NCBI RefSeq assembly: GCF_016009175.1
Contig: NZ_JADUCM010000025.1
Span: 1 to 64,000 of the forward strand
Source: Pseudomonas alkylphenolica
Lineage (GTDB): Bacteria > Pseudomonadota > Gammaproteobacteria > Pseudomonadales > Pseudomonadaceae
Direction of reading: 5' to 3'
Length of the DNA: 64,000 bases
Shown: in pieces, positions 1-7,727 of the stretch
How positions within the stretch are numbered: position 1 is the first letter of the stretch
Layout: each line of letters opens with the position of its first letter
Notes under the pieces: model-generated
Told to the model about the DNA's origin: nothing
The model's database searches: none
The model's input: the letters and a program-made list of their open reading frames with translations, nothing else
Translations under genes and position numbers: made by a program

Positions 1-32
1 ACTCGCTGCGATCTCTCGTCAGCGGGAGGCGA

Positions 33-60
33 ATTCTACAGCGTTTCAATCCGCTGTCAA
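33..60 (-). promoter_or_regulatory. Strong sigma70 promoter, probable rRNA operon P2
   Basis: On the minus strand TTGACA (60-55) is followed after 16 bases by TAGAAT (38-33), then a GC-rich discriminator and leader running off the left edge. Together with the promoter at 177-204 it resembles the P1/P2 pair of a stable-RNA operon. No rRNA sequence is visible in the window, so the target is inferred. Confidence 0.7.
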
Positions 61-176
61 CCACCTTTTTCACCGCTGCCGATCTTTCGATCGAAGCCCC
101 TCCGGTACTACCTGGAACATCTAACTCATTGAATCTCAAGGAGTTTTCCGTTCCGACTGCGCCGGAAGTGGGGCGA

Positions 177-204
177 ATTATAGACAGATCCACAGGGGCG
201 TCAA
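177..204 (-). promoter_or_regulatory. Strong sigma70 promoter, probable rRNA operon P1
   Basis: Read on the minus strand, TTGACG (204-199) is followed after 16 bases by a perfect TATAAT (182-177), with a start expected near 170. It sits only nine bases past the msrQ stop codon and has a second strong promoter 144 bases downstream. Tandem strong promoters with GC-rich discriminators are typical of rRNA operons; that an rRNA operon lies left of the window is inference. Confidence 0.7.
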
Positions 205-212
205 GCACTTAT

Positions 213-833
213 TCAAGCTTTTGTTACAGAAGCTGTTTTTCGACTCGCAAGGCGCGGGATTCGTTTGGCAAGCAGCGGGATACGAAGCGCCAGCAGGAAC
301 GCACCAATACCCGCATACACAACCCACTCTTTGAGATCAGCCCGCACTATCCACAGAAAGTGCAGCAAGCCCAACACCAGAATCACATAAACCAGCTTGT
401 GCAACTTCTTCCAGCGCGCACCCAGCCGGCGCTGACTATAACGATTGGACGTAACAGCCAACGCCAACAATCCAAGAAAGCCCAACGCACCAACAATAAT
501 GTACGGCCGCTTGCTCAATTCCACCCCCAACTGCCCCCAGTCCAGCCCCAGGACGAAGACCATATAGGAAGTCATGTGCAGCACTATATAAGCAAAGCAC
601 CACAACCCGAGCTGCCGGCGTGAGACGATCCACCCCGCCCAACCGGTCAAACGCTGTAGCGGCGTCATGCTCAGAGTGATCAGCAAAAAGATCAGCGCGC
701 CCAACCCAAGGCGATCGACAAGAATCTTGCCCGGGTCCGGCCCCAGCGCATTCATGGCCGCCTCATACAGCCACCACAACGGCCAGATACTCGCCAGGAT
801 AAAAATGCCAAGGCGAAACAGTGGAAAGCGCAT
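213..833 (-). CDS. msrQ: MsrQ, heme-binding membrane subunit of the MsrPQ system
   Basis: 206-residue, very hydrophobic inner-membrane protein of the ferric-reductase-like family. MsrQ carries electrons from the respiratory chain or flavin through b-type heme to periplasmic MsrP, which repairs oxidised methionines. Several membrane segments are visible (about residues 8-28, 45-62, 80-98, 110-125, 147-165, 170-188) and histidines in the middle segments (for example in IVLHMTSY and KKLHKLVY) are the likely heme ligands. The start codon lies at the very end of msrP (833 is shared by both), so the two are translationally coupled. Length and order match known msrPQ operons. Confidence 0.93.
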   Translation of the reverse strand: MRFPLFRLGIFILASIWPLWWLYEAAMNALGPDPGKILVDRLGLGALIFLLITLSMTPLQRLTGWAGWIVSRRQLGLWCFAYIVLHMTSYMVFVLGLDWGQLGVELSKRPYIIVGALGFLGLLALAVTSNRYSQRRLGARWKKLHKLVYVILVLGLLHFLWIVRADLKEWVVYAGIGAFLLALRIPLLAKRIPRLASRKTASVTKA

Positions 834-1846
834 CAGTAGTTCTTCCTCAGGTCGAGCCCACTGTAGAGCCCCGCTACTTCCTCGGCGTAACCATTGAACA
901 TTTGCGTCGGACGCACGTTGGGACTAAACAGGCCGCTGGGCAGGCGCCGTTCCCGGGCCTGGGTCCAGCGCGGGTGATCCACTTCAGGATTGACGTTGGC
1001 ATAGAAGCCATACTCTTCCGGCGCAATGGCCTGCCAGGTGGTACGCGGCTGCTCTGTCACCAGGCTGATACGCACAATCGACTTGATGCTCTTGAAGCCA
1101 TACTTCCAGGGCACTACCAGGCGCAGCGGCGCACCGTTCTGGTTGGGCAGTTCGCGGCCATACATGCCAACCGCCAGGATCGCCAAAGGGTTCATTGCTT
1201 CATCAAGACGCAGGCCTTCTATATAAGGCCAGTCGATCAGGGCAAAATTGGAACGCTGCCCCGGCATGCTCTTGGGGTCCTGCAGTGTTTCAAAACGGAT
1301 GTAGCGCGCCTTCGAGGTTGGCTCCACCTGCTTGAGCAATGCCGACAAGGGAAAGCCAAGCCAGGGTATGACCATGGACCAGGCCTCGACACATCGCAGG
1401 CGATAAATGCGCTCCTCCAGCTGATAAGGCTTCATGAAGTCTTCCAGCGCATAGCGCCCGGGCTTACCCACCTCCCCGTCCACTACCACCGTCCAGGGCT
1501 CGGTTTTCAGGCTGCCGGCATTGGCCGCGGGGTCACCCTTGTCGGTCCCGAACTCATAGAAGTTGTTGTAGTGCGTGGCGTCTTTATAGGGTGCGATCGC
1601 TTCCCCCGGGGCGGTAATCGCCTGCCAGCGGGTAGCATCAAGCTTGTCTGCAAACCAGGCCGGAGCGGTGCTCGCCTCGACATCGGCGTAGCGTGACACC
1701 TCCCCTGCACTCGCCCAACGCGGCAATGCAGAAACGGCCACGGCAGCAACTGAGCCACCCAGCAACGCGCGACGGGATACATACAGGGATTCGGGGGTGA
1801 CGTCCGACTCTTGGCAATCGGAGGCTTTGGACAGCTTGATAAGCAT
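833..1846 (-). CDS. msrP: MsrP, periplasmic methionine sulfoxide reductase, molybdopterin subunit
   Basis: 337-residue catalytic subunit of MsrPQ (formerly YedY), which reduces protein-bound methionine sulfoxide in the periplasm. The N-terminus holds a twin-arginine signal (SRRALLGG near residue 25 followed by a hydrophobic stretch ending ALPRWASA), so the folded Mo enzyme is exported by Tat. The sulfite-oxidase-fold core follows; the cysteine in RLRCVEAWSM (about residue 150) is the expected Mo-pterin ligand. It precedes msrQ in one operon. The start codon is three bases after an SD (GGAG) that is buried in a long hairpin (1850-1895), suggesting translational control. Confidence 0.94.
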   Translation of the reverse strand: MLIKLSKASDCQESDVTPESLYVSRRALLGGSVAAVAVSALPRWASAGEVSRYADVEASTAPAWFADKLDATRWQAITAPGEAIAPYKDATHYNNFYEFGTDKGDPAANAGSLKTEPWTVVVDGEVGKPGRYALEDFMKPYQLEERIYRLRCVEAWSMVIPWLGFPLSALLKQVEPTSKARYIRFETLQDPKSMPGQRSNFALIDWPYIEGLRLDEAMNPLAILAVGMYGRELPNQNGAPLRLVVPWKYGFKSIKSIVRISLVTEQPRTTWQAIAPEEYGFYANVNPEVDHPRWTQARERRLPSGLFSPNVRPTQMFNGYAEEVAGLYSGLDLRKNY

Positions 1847-1849
1847 GAT

Positions 1850-1895
1850 GGCTCCGTAGAACTGGAGGACTGATGCACCAGTAGACTACGGAGCC
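1850..1895 (-). promoter_or_regulatory. msrP leader hairpin that sequesters the ribosome binding site
   Basis: A perfect 10-bp inverted repeat (GGCTCCGTAG at 1850-1859, CTACGGAGCC at 1886-1895) encloses a second 5-bp pair (ACTGG 1861-1865, CCAGT 1878-1882). In the msrP mRNA the 3' arm contains the SD GGAG and ends three bases before the ATG. There is no T-run, so it is not an intrinsic terminator. It could be an RNA switch/thermometer or a protein operator; function is inferred. Confidence 0.6.
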
Positions 1896-1909
1896 CGAAC
1901 GAAATTACA

Positions 1910-2767
1910 TCACTCGATGTTTTTCCGCCGACGGATGCGCAGCAGGTACTGCACCGGACCGGAGGCCGCGTAGCCGAGGAACACCAGCAGCAGAATGCGC
2001 GGTGGATCACTGAAGACTACCGCGAACACCAGCACCACCGCGAGGATCGCTACGAATGGTACACGGCCCTTGAGGTCCAGCTCCTTGAAGCTGTTGTACT
2101 TGATGTTGCTGACCATCAGCATACCTGCTGCTGCGACCAGCAACGCCACCAGGAACGACAGTTTCGAGCCCTGGATACCGTAGTCGCTGAACGCCCATAC
2201 GGTACCGGCTACAACACCCGCCGCAGCCGGGCTTGCCAGGCCAATGAAGTAGCGCTTGTCGGCGGTGCCGACCTGGGTGTTGAAACGCGCCAGACGCAGC
2301 GCTGCACCCGCGACATAGATGAAGGCAACCATCCAGCCGACCTTGCCCATGTCACCCAGGGCCCAGCCGAAGGCCAGCAGCGCCGGGGCTACACCGAAGG
2401 CGACCATATCCGACAATGAGTCGTACTCGGCACCGAAGGCACTCTGGGTGTTGGTCATGCGTGCCACACGGCCGTCGAGGCCGTCGAGCACCATGGCAAC
2501 GAAAATGGCAATGGCAGCAAATGCAAAGTACTTGCTTGCCTCGCGCGGGTCACCCGCACTGAGGGCCGCCTGGGCACTCATGGAGTTGATGATGGAATAG
2601 AAACCAGCGAACAGGTTCGCAGTGGTGAACAAGTTGGGCAGCAGATAGATGCCGCGGTGCCGAACCTTGCGTCCTTCGGCGTCATGCCCTTCTTCAACAT
2701 GCTCATCGATCGGTAGCAGGCTTTCGGCGTCAGAGGCCTTGTTCGGCTCTTCGGGACGTTCGCTCAT
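1910..2767 (-). CDS. pssA: CDP-diacylglycerol-serine O-phosphatidyltransferase
   Basis: 285-residue membrane enzyme of the CDP-alcohol phosphatidyltransferase family. It makes phosphatidylserine from CDP-diacylglycerol and serine, the first step to phosphatidylethanolamine. The family signature DG-x2-AR-x8-G-x3-D-x3-D is visible in DGLDGRVARMTNTQSAFGAE followed by YDSLSD at about residues 110-135. There is a long polar N-terminal extension (about 45 residues) before the first membrane helix, as in other pseudomonads. Two ATGs are possible (2773 and 2767); the second is better spaced from the AAGG ribosome site. It stands between ilvC and msrP with its own TATAAA -10 box. Confidence 0.92.
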   Translation of the reverse strand: MSERPEEPNKASDAESLLPIDEHVEEGHDAEGRKVRHRGIYLLPNLFTTANLFAGFYSIINSMSAQAALSAGDPREASKYFAFAAIAIFVAMVLDGLDGRVARMTNTQSAFGAEYDSLSDMVAFGVAPALLAFGWALGDMGKVGWMVAFIYVAGAALRLARFNTQVGTADKRYFIGLASPAAAGVVAGTVWAFSDYGIQGSKLSFLVALLVAAAGMLMVSNIKYNSFKELDLKGRVPFVAILAVVLVFAVVFSDPPRILLLVFLGYAASGPVQYLLRIRRRKNIE

Positions 2768-2807
2768 GGACATTACCTTGCAACGGTGTGGAAAGTTTCG
2801 ACAGAAG

Positions 2808-2832
2808 TCTGCGGCGAGGGTTCGCCGACAGA
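2808..2832 (-). promoter_or_regulatory. Hairpin at the 5' end of the pssA transcript
   Basis: TCTGCGGCGA (2808-2817) pairs with TCGCCG-A-CAGA (2822-2832) with one bulged base. On the minus strand a TATAAA -10 box at 2847-2842 would start transcription around 2835, placing this stem at the extreme 5' end of the mRNA, where such stems commonly stabilise transcripts. The role is inferred. Confidence 0.4.
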
Positions 2833-2869
2833 CGATGAAGCTTTATACCAGAAGCTGACCGCCTAAACG

Positions 2870-2895
2870 AAAAAACGCGGCCGAAGCCGCGTTTT
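2870..2895 (-). terminator. Intrinsic terminator of ilvIHC
   Basis: On the minus strand a perfect GC-rich stem AAACGCGGC-TTCG-GCCGCGTTT is followed by a run of T, starting about 20 bases after the ilvC stop codon. Confidence 0.9.
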
Positions 2896-2913
2896 CATCG
2901 CATCAAAAGCCGA

Positions 2914-3930
2914 TTAGTTCTTGGCTTTGTCGACGATTTTGTTCGCCGAGATCCAAGGCATCATCGAGCGCAGTTGCTCGCCGATGATTTCGATGCCGTG
3001 AGCGGCGTTGTTACGACGCTTGGCGGTCATCGATGGGTAGCCGGTAGCGCCTTCGCTGATGAACATCTTGGCGTATTCGCCGTCCTGGATGCGCTTCAGT
3101 GCGTTGCGCATGGCCTGACGGGATTCGGCGTTGATGACTTCCGGGCCGGTCACGTACTCGCCGTATTCAGCGTTGTTGGAGATCGAGTAGTTCATGTTGG
3201 CGATACCGCCTTCGTACATGAGGTCAACGATCAGTTTCAGTTCGTGCAGGCACTCGAAGTAAGCCATTTCTGGCGCGTAGCCCGCTTCAACCAGGGTTTC
3301 GAAACCGGCTTTGACCAGCTCGACGGTACCGCCACACAGAACGGCTTGTTCACCGAACAGGTCGGTTTCGGTCTCGTCCTTGAAGGTGGTTTCGATGATG
3401 CCGGTACGGCCGCCGCCAACGCCTGCAGCGTAGGACAGTGCAACGTTTTTGGCGTTGCCCGAGGCGTCCTGGTAGATAGCGATCAGGTCAGGGATACCGC
3501 CGCCTTTGACGAACTCGGAACGTACAGTGTGACCTGGCGCTTTTGGCGCGATCATGATCACGTCCAGGTCACCACGTGGCACAACCTGGTTGTAGTGGAT
3601 GGCGAAGCCGTGGGAGAAGGCCAGGGTGGCGCCTTTCTTGATGTTCGGCTCGATTTCGTTCTTGTACAGCTGGCCTTGGAACTCGTCCGGGGTCAGGATC
3701 ATGACCAGGTCGGCAGCAGCAACAGCGGAGGCTACATCGGCAACTTTCAGGCCGTGAGCTTCGGCTTTGGCAACGGTGGCCGAACCTTTACGCAGACCGA
3801 CAGTGACATCCACACCGGAGTCTTTCAGGTTGCACGCTTGAGCGTGGCCCTGGGAGCCGTAACCGATGATGGCAACTTTCTTGCCCTGGATGATCGAAAG
3901 GTCGCAGTCTTTGTCGTAGAAAACTTTCAT
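2914..3930 (-). CDS. ilvC: Ketol-acid reductoisomerase
   Basis: 338-residue class I ketol-acid reductoisomerase, which isomerises and reduces acetolactate or acetohydroxybutyrate with NADPH and Mg2+ in valine and isoleucine synthesis. The Rossmann motif GYGSQGHAQA is near residue 24, and metal-binding acidic residues follow in KDETETDLFGEQ and in the C-terminal knotted domain (FECLHELKLIVDLMYEGG). The start at 3930 (MKVFYDKDCD) is chosen over an upstream one at 3966 because it has an AGGGGTA ribosome site and gives the family's 338 residues. Last gene of ilvIHC, ended by a terminator at 2870-2895. Confidence 0.97.
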   Translation of the reverse strand: MKVFYDKDCDLSIIQGKKVAIIGYGSQGHAQACNLKDSGVDVTVGLRKGSATVAKAEAHGLKVADVASAVAAADLVMILTPDEFQGQLYKNEIEPNIKKGATLAFSHGFAIHYNQVVPRGDLDVIMIAPKAPGHTVRSEFVKGGGIPDLIAIYQDASGNAKNVALSYAAGVGGGRTGIIETTFKDETETDLFGEQAVLCGGTVELVKAGFETLVEAGYAPEMAYFECLHELKLIVDLMYEGGIANMNYSISNNAEYGEYVTGPEVINAESRQAMRNALKRIQDGEYAKMFISEGATGYPSMTAKRRNNAAHGIEIIGEQLRSMMPWISANKIVDKAKN

Positions 3931-3950
3931 GAAAATACCCCTGTTATCTC

Positions 3951-3964
3951 GGCCCTTTAGGGCC
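3951..3964. repeat. Small palindrome between ilvH and ilvC
   Basis: GGCCCTTTAGGGCC is a perfect 14-bp palindrome about 20 bases before the ilvC start. As RNA it forms a short hairpin just upstream of the ilvC ribosome site and might be a processing or stability element; no direct evidence. Confidence 0.4.
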
Positions 3965-3981
3965 ATCGCTAATTTTTTGAG

Positions 3982-4473
3982 TTAGATGCTGAGCACTTTG
4001 TCGCCACGGGCAATGCCGGTGACGCCACTGCGCACTGTTTCGAGAATGGACGCGGTACCGATGGCCTGAATGAAGCTGTCAAGCTTATCGCTGGCGCCAG
4101 TCAGCTGAACGGTATAGACGCTGCTGCTGACATCGACGATCTGCCCACGATAGATATCGGTGGTGCGTTTGATCTCGGCACGCTGAGCGCCCGTGGCCTT
4201 GATCTTCACCAGCATCAGTTCACGTTCGATATGCGCGCTTTCCGAGAGGTCGACCAGCTTGACGACTTCAACCAGCTTGTTCAGGTTTTTGGTGATCTGT
4301 TCGATCACCTCATCATGACCGACCGTGGTCAACGTCAGACGCGACAGGGTCGGGTCTTCGGTCGGCGCTACGGTCAGGCTTTCGATGTTGTAGTTACGCT
4401 GCGAGAACAGACCGACCACGCGAGACAAGGCACCGGGTTCGTTTTCCAACAGCAGGGAAATAATGTGCCGCAT
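3982..4473 (-). CDS. ilvH: Acetolactate synthase, small regulatory subunit
   Basis: 163-residue regulatory subunit of acetohydroxyacid synthase; it activates the large subunit and gives feedback inhibition by valine. The N-terminal ACT domain (MRHIISLLLENEPGALSRVV, with NYNIESLTV near residue 28) binds the amino acid; a second ACT-like domain follows. The start at 4473 (MRHIIS) fits the family length; a longer reading from 4503 would overlap ilvI. The ilvI stop lies two bases upstream, so translation of both subunits is likely coupled to keep their ratio. Confidence 0.96.
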   Translation of the reverse strand: MRHIISLLLENEPGALSRVVGLFSQRNYNIESLTVAPTEDPTLSRLTLTTVGHDEVIEQITKNLNKLVEVVKLVDLSESAHIERELMLVKIKATGAQRAEIKRTTDIYRGQIVDVSSSVYTVQLTGASDKLDSFIQAIGTASILETVRSGVTGIARGDKVLSI

Positions 4474-4475
4474 GA

Positions 4476-6200
4476 TTAGGTACGCTCCGTCTTGCTCAGC
4501 CACATATCGCGCATAGAGCCGTCTTTGATCTGCATCGGGTAGACGTGCTCGCTGTTGTCGACCTGAATGTCGATGAACACCAGGCGATCTTTCATGGCGA
4601 ACGCTTCTTCGAGCTTGGGCTTGAGGTCTTTCAGGCTGGTGATGCGAATGCCCACATGACCATAGGCTTCAGCCAGCTTGACGAAGTCAGGCAGCGATTC
4701 CATATAGGAGTGCGAGTGACGGCTGTTGTAGGCCATGTCCTGCCACTGGCGGACCATACCCAATACACCGTTGTTCAGGTTGACGATCTTCACCGGCAGG
4801 TCGTACTGCAGGCAGGTCGACAGCTCCTGAATGTTCATCTGGATGCTGCCCTCACCGGTAACGCAGGCAACGTCCTGGTCCGGGAAGTTCAGCTTAACGC
4901 CCATGGCTGCGGGGAAACCGAAGCCCATGGTGCCCAGGCCGCCGGAGTTGATCCAGCGATTGGGTTTGTTGAAGCGGTAGTACTGCGCCGCGAACATCTG
5001 GTGCTGACCCACATCGGAGGTGATGAAGGCGTCGCCCTTAGTCACTTCGCACAGGGTCTCGATGACGGTCTGCGGCTTGATGACGCTACCGTCGCCCTTG
5101 TCGTAAGGGAACATGTCGCGATCGCCACGCCACTCTTCGATCTGCTTCCACCAGGCGTCGATTGCGGCTTTTTCCGGCAGTTCGCCGATTTCGCGCAAGG
5201 TCGCAACCATTTCGGTCAGGACGCTGTCGACCGGACCTACGATCGGTACGTCGGCCTTGATGGTCTTGGAGATCGATGCCGGGTCGATATCGATGTGGAT
5301 AACTTTGGCGTTCGGGCAGAACTTGGCCGGACCGTTGACAACGCGGTCGTCAAAGCGCGCACCGACAGCGAAGATCACATCGGCGTGGTGCATGGCCAGG
5401 TTGGCGGTGTAGCTGCCGTGCATACCGAGCATGCCGAGGAACTGGCGGTCGGTACCCGGATAGCCACCCAGGCCCATCAAGGTGTTGGTGACCGGCAGGT
5501 TGAGCATCTGGGCGATTTCGGTCAGGGCAGCGGAGCCGCCGCCGAGGATCACGCCACCACCGGCATAGACCACTGGACGCTTGGCGGCCAGGAGCATTTC
5601 GGCGGCCTTGCGGATTTGTCCGGAGTGACCACGAACGGCCGGGCTGTAGGAACGCAGCTTGACCTTTTTCGGGTAGACGTATTCAAACTTCTCCGCCGGG
5701 TTGGTCATATCTTTCGGGATATCGACCACAACCGGGCCTGGACGGCCGGACTGCGCGAGGTAGAAAGCTTTTTTCAGGACTTCCGGGATTTCCGAGGCGT
5801 GCTTGATCATGAAGCTGTGCTTCACGATCGGCCGGGAAATACCGATCATGTCGGTTTCCTGGAAGGCATCGGTACCAACCATGGTGCTAGGCACCTGACC
5901 GGACAGGATGACCATCGGAACGGAATCCATATAGGCAGTTGCAATGCCGGTAATGGCATTGGTCGCGCCTGGACCGGAAGTTACCAGTACCACACCGGCT
6001 TTGCCGGTGGCACGGGCGTAACCGTCCGCCATATGGGTAGCGGCCTGCTCGTGACGAACCAGGATATGACTGACTTCCGGTTCTTTGAACAGGGCATCGT
6101 AAACATGAAGAAGAGCACCACCAGGGTACCCGTAGATGTGCTTAACGCCTTCGTCACGCAAAAAGCGGACGACCATCTCAGCGCCAGATAAAAGCTCCAC
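4476..6200 (-). CDS. ilvI: Acetolactate synthase, large catalytic subunit
   Basis: 574-residue thiamine-diphosphate enzyme that condenses pyruvate to acetolactate, or pyruvate and 2-oxobutyrate to acetohydroxybutyrate, the committed step of branched-chain amino-acid synthesis. The catalytic glutamate lies in VRHEQAATHMADGYARATG (about residue 47), and the ThDP motif GEGSIQMNIQELSTCLQYDLPVK-type GDG variant is present as TGEGSIQMN near residue 445. The start is a GTG at 6200 preceded by GAGGTG at five bases, giving the usual 574 residues; a longer in-frame ATG at 6275 has no ribosome site. First gene of ilvIHC. Confidence 0.96.
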   Translation of the reverse strand: MELLSGAEMVVRFLRDEGVKHIYGYPGGALLHVYDALFKEPEVSHILVRHEQAATHMADGYARATGKAGVVLVTSGPGATNAITGIATAYMDSVPMVILSGQVPSTMVGTDAFQETDMIGISRPIVKHSFMIKHASEIPEVLKKAFYLAQSGRPGPVVVDIPKDMTNPAEKFEYVYPKKVKLRSYSPAVRGHSGQIRKAAEMLLAAKRPVVYAGGGVILGGGSAALTEIAQMLNLPVTNTLMGLGGYPGTDRQFLGMLGMHGSYTANLAMHHADVIFAVGARFDDRVVNGPAKFCPNAKVIHIDIDPASISKTIKADVPIVGPVDSVLTEMVATLREIGELPEKAAIDAWWKQIEEWRGDRDMFPYDKGDGSVIKPQTVIETLCEVTKGDAFITSDVGQHQMFAAQYYRFNKPNRWINSGGLGTMGFGFPAAMGVKLNFPDQDVACVTGEGSIQMNIQELSTCLQYDLPVKIVNLNNGVLGMVRQWQDMAYNSRHSHSYMESLPDFVKLAEAYGHVGIRITSLKDLKPKLEEAFAMKDRLVFIDIQVDNSEHVYPMQIKDGSMRDMWLSKTERT

Positions 6201-6579
6201 GTTGTTCACCTCTAAAACGCCAGAATACCGCCCACGGTGGACGGGTCTTAATAGGTTTACTGCCAAGCAGAGCATGAGCGACGGAATCGCCGACTACGTC
6301 AGCACTGACTGAGCAAGTATTGGGAGCGCCCCAAAGTGTTGCGGGGTTTTCCCACCCAGCGCGAGGTAACGCGTTGCGGGGTGTAACAGGTCGGCGCGGG
6401 TGTGCGCCTCATGATCTGCTTAGCGGGTCTGCTTCTGGCAGTCCCTCTACAGCGGAATCTGGATTCTTCTTTTTCGGCGCGCGCAAGTCAAGAAAAATTA
6501 TTGCCAATTTATCGCAAGGACGAACCGTCGCCACCACTATTGCCAAAGACAGCAGCAGAAAAACAAACAATACAAACAA
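6201..6579. other. Intergenic region upstream of ilvI
   Basis: About 380 bases separate ilvI from the yqcC terminator. It must contain the ilvI promoter; an AT-rich stretch around 6480-6520 (minus strand TTGCGATAAATTGGCAATAAT) is the best candidate, which would give a leader of roughly 280 bases. I see short open frames but no clear ribosome site, no run of Ile/Val/Leu codons in a translated leader, and no terminator hairpin with a T-run that would indicate classic attenuation. Confidence 0.4.
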
Positions 6580-6602
6580 AAAGAGCCACAATCTGTGGCT
6601 CT
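6580..6602 (-). terminator. Intrinsic terminator of the mrcB-lipoprotein-yqcC unit
   Basis: On the minus strand AGAGCCACA-GAT-TGTGGCTCT is followed by TTTTTGTTTG, 20 bases after the yqcC stop codon. A textbook stem and T-run. Confidence 0.9.
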
Positions 6603-6622
6603 AAGGGGTAAAAGAGGGAAAT

Positions 6623-6952
6623 TCAGGCAGATGGACTGATCAATTGGTCAAACTCTGCTAGCAGCCTGCGTAGCTCGCGACTTTCCTCCGGGCGATCCAC
6701 GTATACCGTTTCAGCCATGACGAGGATGCCCGATGCGTTTGGCAATGGCAGGCCCTTCTCGAGAATCTCTTTCATCCGCGGCAGGAAAATCCACTGCAAC
6801 CACTGATCGAAGCTCATGCTGTCGACGGCGAAGGGCACGGTACTGGCCAGTGCCTGGGCGCCTGGCGACACATCGCTCCACCAGCCCTGGGCGTGGAGTT
6901 CGTGCTCGATCAGCAGCAGGTGATCGGCAATATCGAGAATGCGCGGGTCCAT
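6623..6952 (-). CDS. YqcC family protein
   Basis: 109-residue soluble protein matching the small helical YqcC family (DUF446), whose molecular role is not established. In Escherichia coli the gene sits beside the tRNA pseudouridine synthase truC; here it follows a TPR lipoprotein. The conserved pattern of the family, an N-terminal helix with LLLIEHELHAQGWW and the central FAVDSMSFDQWLQWIFLPRM, is clear. Its ATG overlaps the stop of the upstream lipoprotein gene (TGATG), so they are translationally coupled. A terminator follows at 6580-6602. Confidence 0.85.
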   Translation of the reverse strand: MDPRILDIADHLLLIEHELHAQGWWSDVSPGAQALASTVPFAVDSMSFDQWLQWIFLPRMKEILEKGLPLPNASGILVMAETVYVDRPEESRELRRLLAEFDQLISPSA

Positions 6953-7704
6953 CAGAGGCTGACCTGGGCTTTTTGCCGCGCCAGCGCCGCACCCGCCGAG
7001 TCGCCCTGTTTTTCACGGGCCTGGGCAATGATGTTCCACAGCCCGGCCTGCAGGTCGGGGCGACCGTTGGCGTAGGTCAGGGCGCGACGCGCCAGCTGCT
7101 CGGACTGCGCGGCATCACCTTGGGCCAGGCGCACCTGGGCCAGGCGGTAGAGCACCTGCGGCTCGCGCGGGGCGATACGCTGGGCGCGCTCCAGGCTGGA
7201 CGAGGCGCCGTTGTAGTCGCCACTGCCCTGCTGTTGCTGGGCGGTGGTCAGCAACGCCAGTACCGGACCATCAAGCTGTTCGTCTGCTGAGAGGCCACCA
7301 CTGGGTGCAGCACTGCGCGGAATGCCGGTGGGTGCGCTCGGGGCGGTGCTGGGCATGGTGTAGCTGCCGCCGTTGGCCGAACCGCTGTCAAACGGCGCGG
7401 CAGTGCTCGGGCCCGGTGTAATCGGCCCGGTGCTGATCGGCGCAGGCGCCGTCGAGGCCGGGAAGGTCTGGATCGGCGCCGCACCCGCCCCTTGCGGGAC
7501 CATGACGGTGACACCGGAATCCTGAGGCACGGCCTGGGCCTGGCGCGTGCCGGCGTTGGCCTGGGCGGCACGGTTGGCCGTGACCCGCTCGCTGTTGGAC
7601 ACGCGCGTGCTGGAGTCAACCACAGGGATCGAGCCGCGTTGAACGCTGGCACAACCGTTGAGCAAAGCCAATGCCGTCAAGGCAGGAAACAACCACTTGT
7701 TCAC
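6952..7704 (-). CDS. TPR-containing outer-membrane-type lipoprotein
   Basis: 250-residue predicted lipoprotein. The signal peptide ends in the lipobox LLNGCAS with the lipidated cysteine at residue 18. A long Ala/Pro/Ser/Thr-rich, probably disordered linker (about residues 30-140) leads to tetratricopeptide-like helices (LALLTTAQQQQGSGDYNGASSSLERAQRI and following, about 145-245). The start is GTG with a GAGGG site six bases upstream. It lies 23 bases after mrcB in the same direction, so it is a good candidate for a periplasmic partner or regulator of PBP1b, by analogy with LpoB; no sequence similarity to LpoB is claimed. Confidence 0.75.
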   Translation of the reverse strand: MNKWLFPALTALALLNGCASVQRGSIPVVDSSTRVSNSERVTANRAAQANAGTRQAQAVPQDSGVTVMVPQGAGAAPIQTFPASTAPAPISTGPITPGPSTAAPFDSGSANGGSYTMPSTAPSAPTGIPRSAAPSGGLSADEQLDGPVLALLTTAQQQQGSGDYNGASSSLERAQRIAPREPQVLYRLAQVRLAQGDAAQSEQLARRALTYANGRPDLQAGLWNIIAQAREKQGDSAGAALARQKAQVSL

Positions 7705-7727
7705 GTCACACCCTCGTTGCCTAGTGC

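Noticed and set aside
6201..6275. N-terminal extension of ilvI from the ATG at 6275.
   Set aside because: No SD before it, whereas the GTG at 6200 has GAGGTG and gives the family's 574 residues.
6409..6591. Open frame upstream of ilvI coding a Leu/Val/Phe-rich peptide, suggestive of an ilv attenuation leader.
   Set aside because: It starts inside the T-run of the yqcC terminator, has no ribosome site, and no downstream terminator/antiterminator pair exists. The hydrophobic codons come from the T-rich tail.
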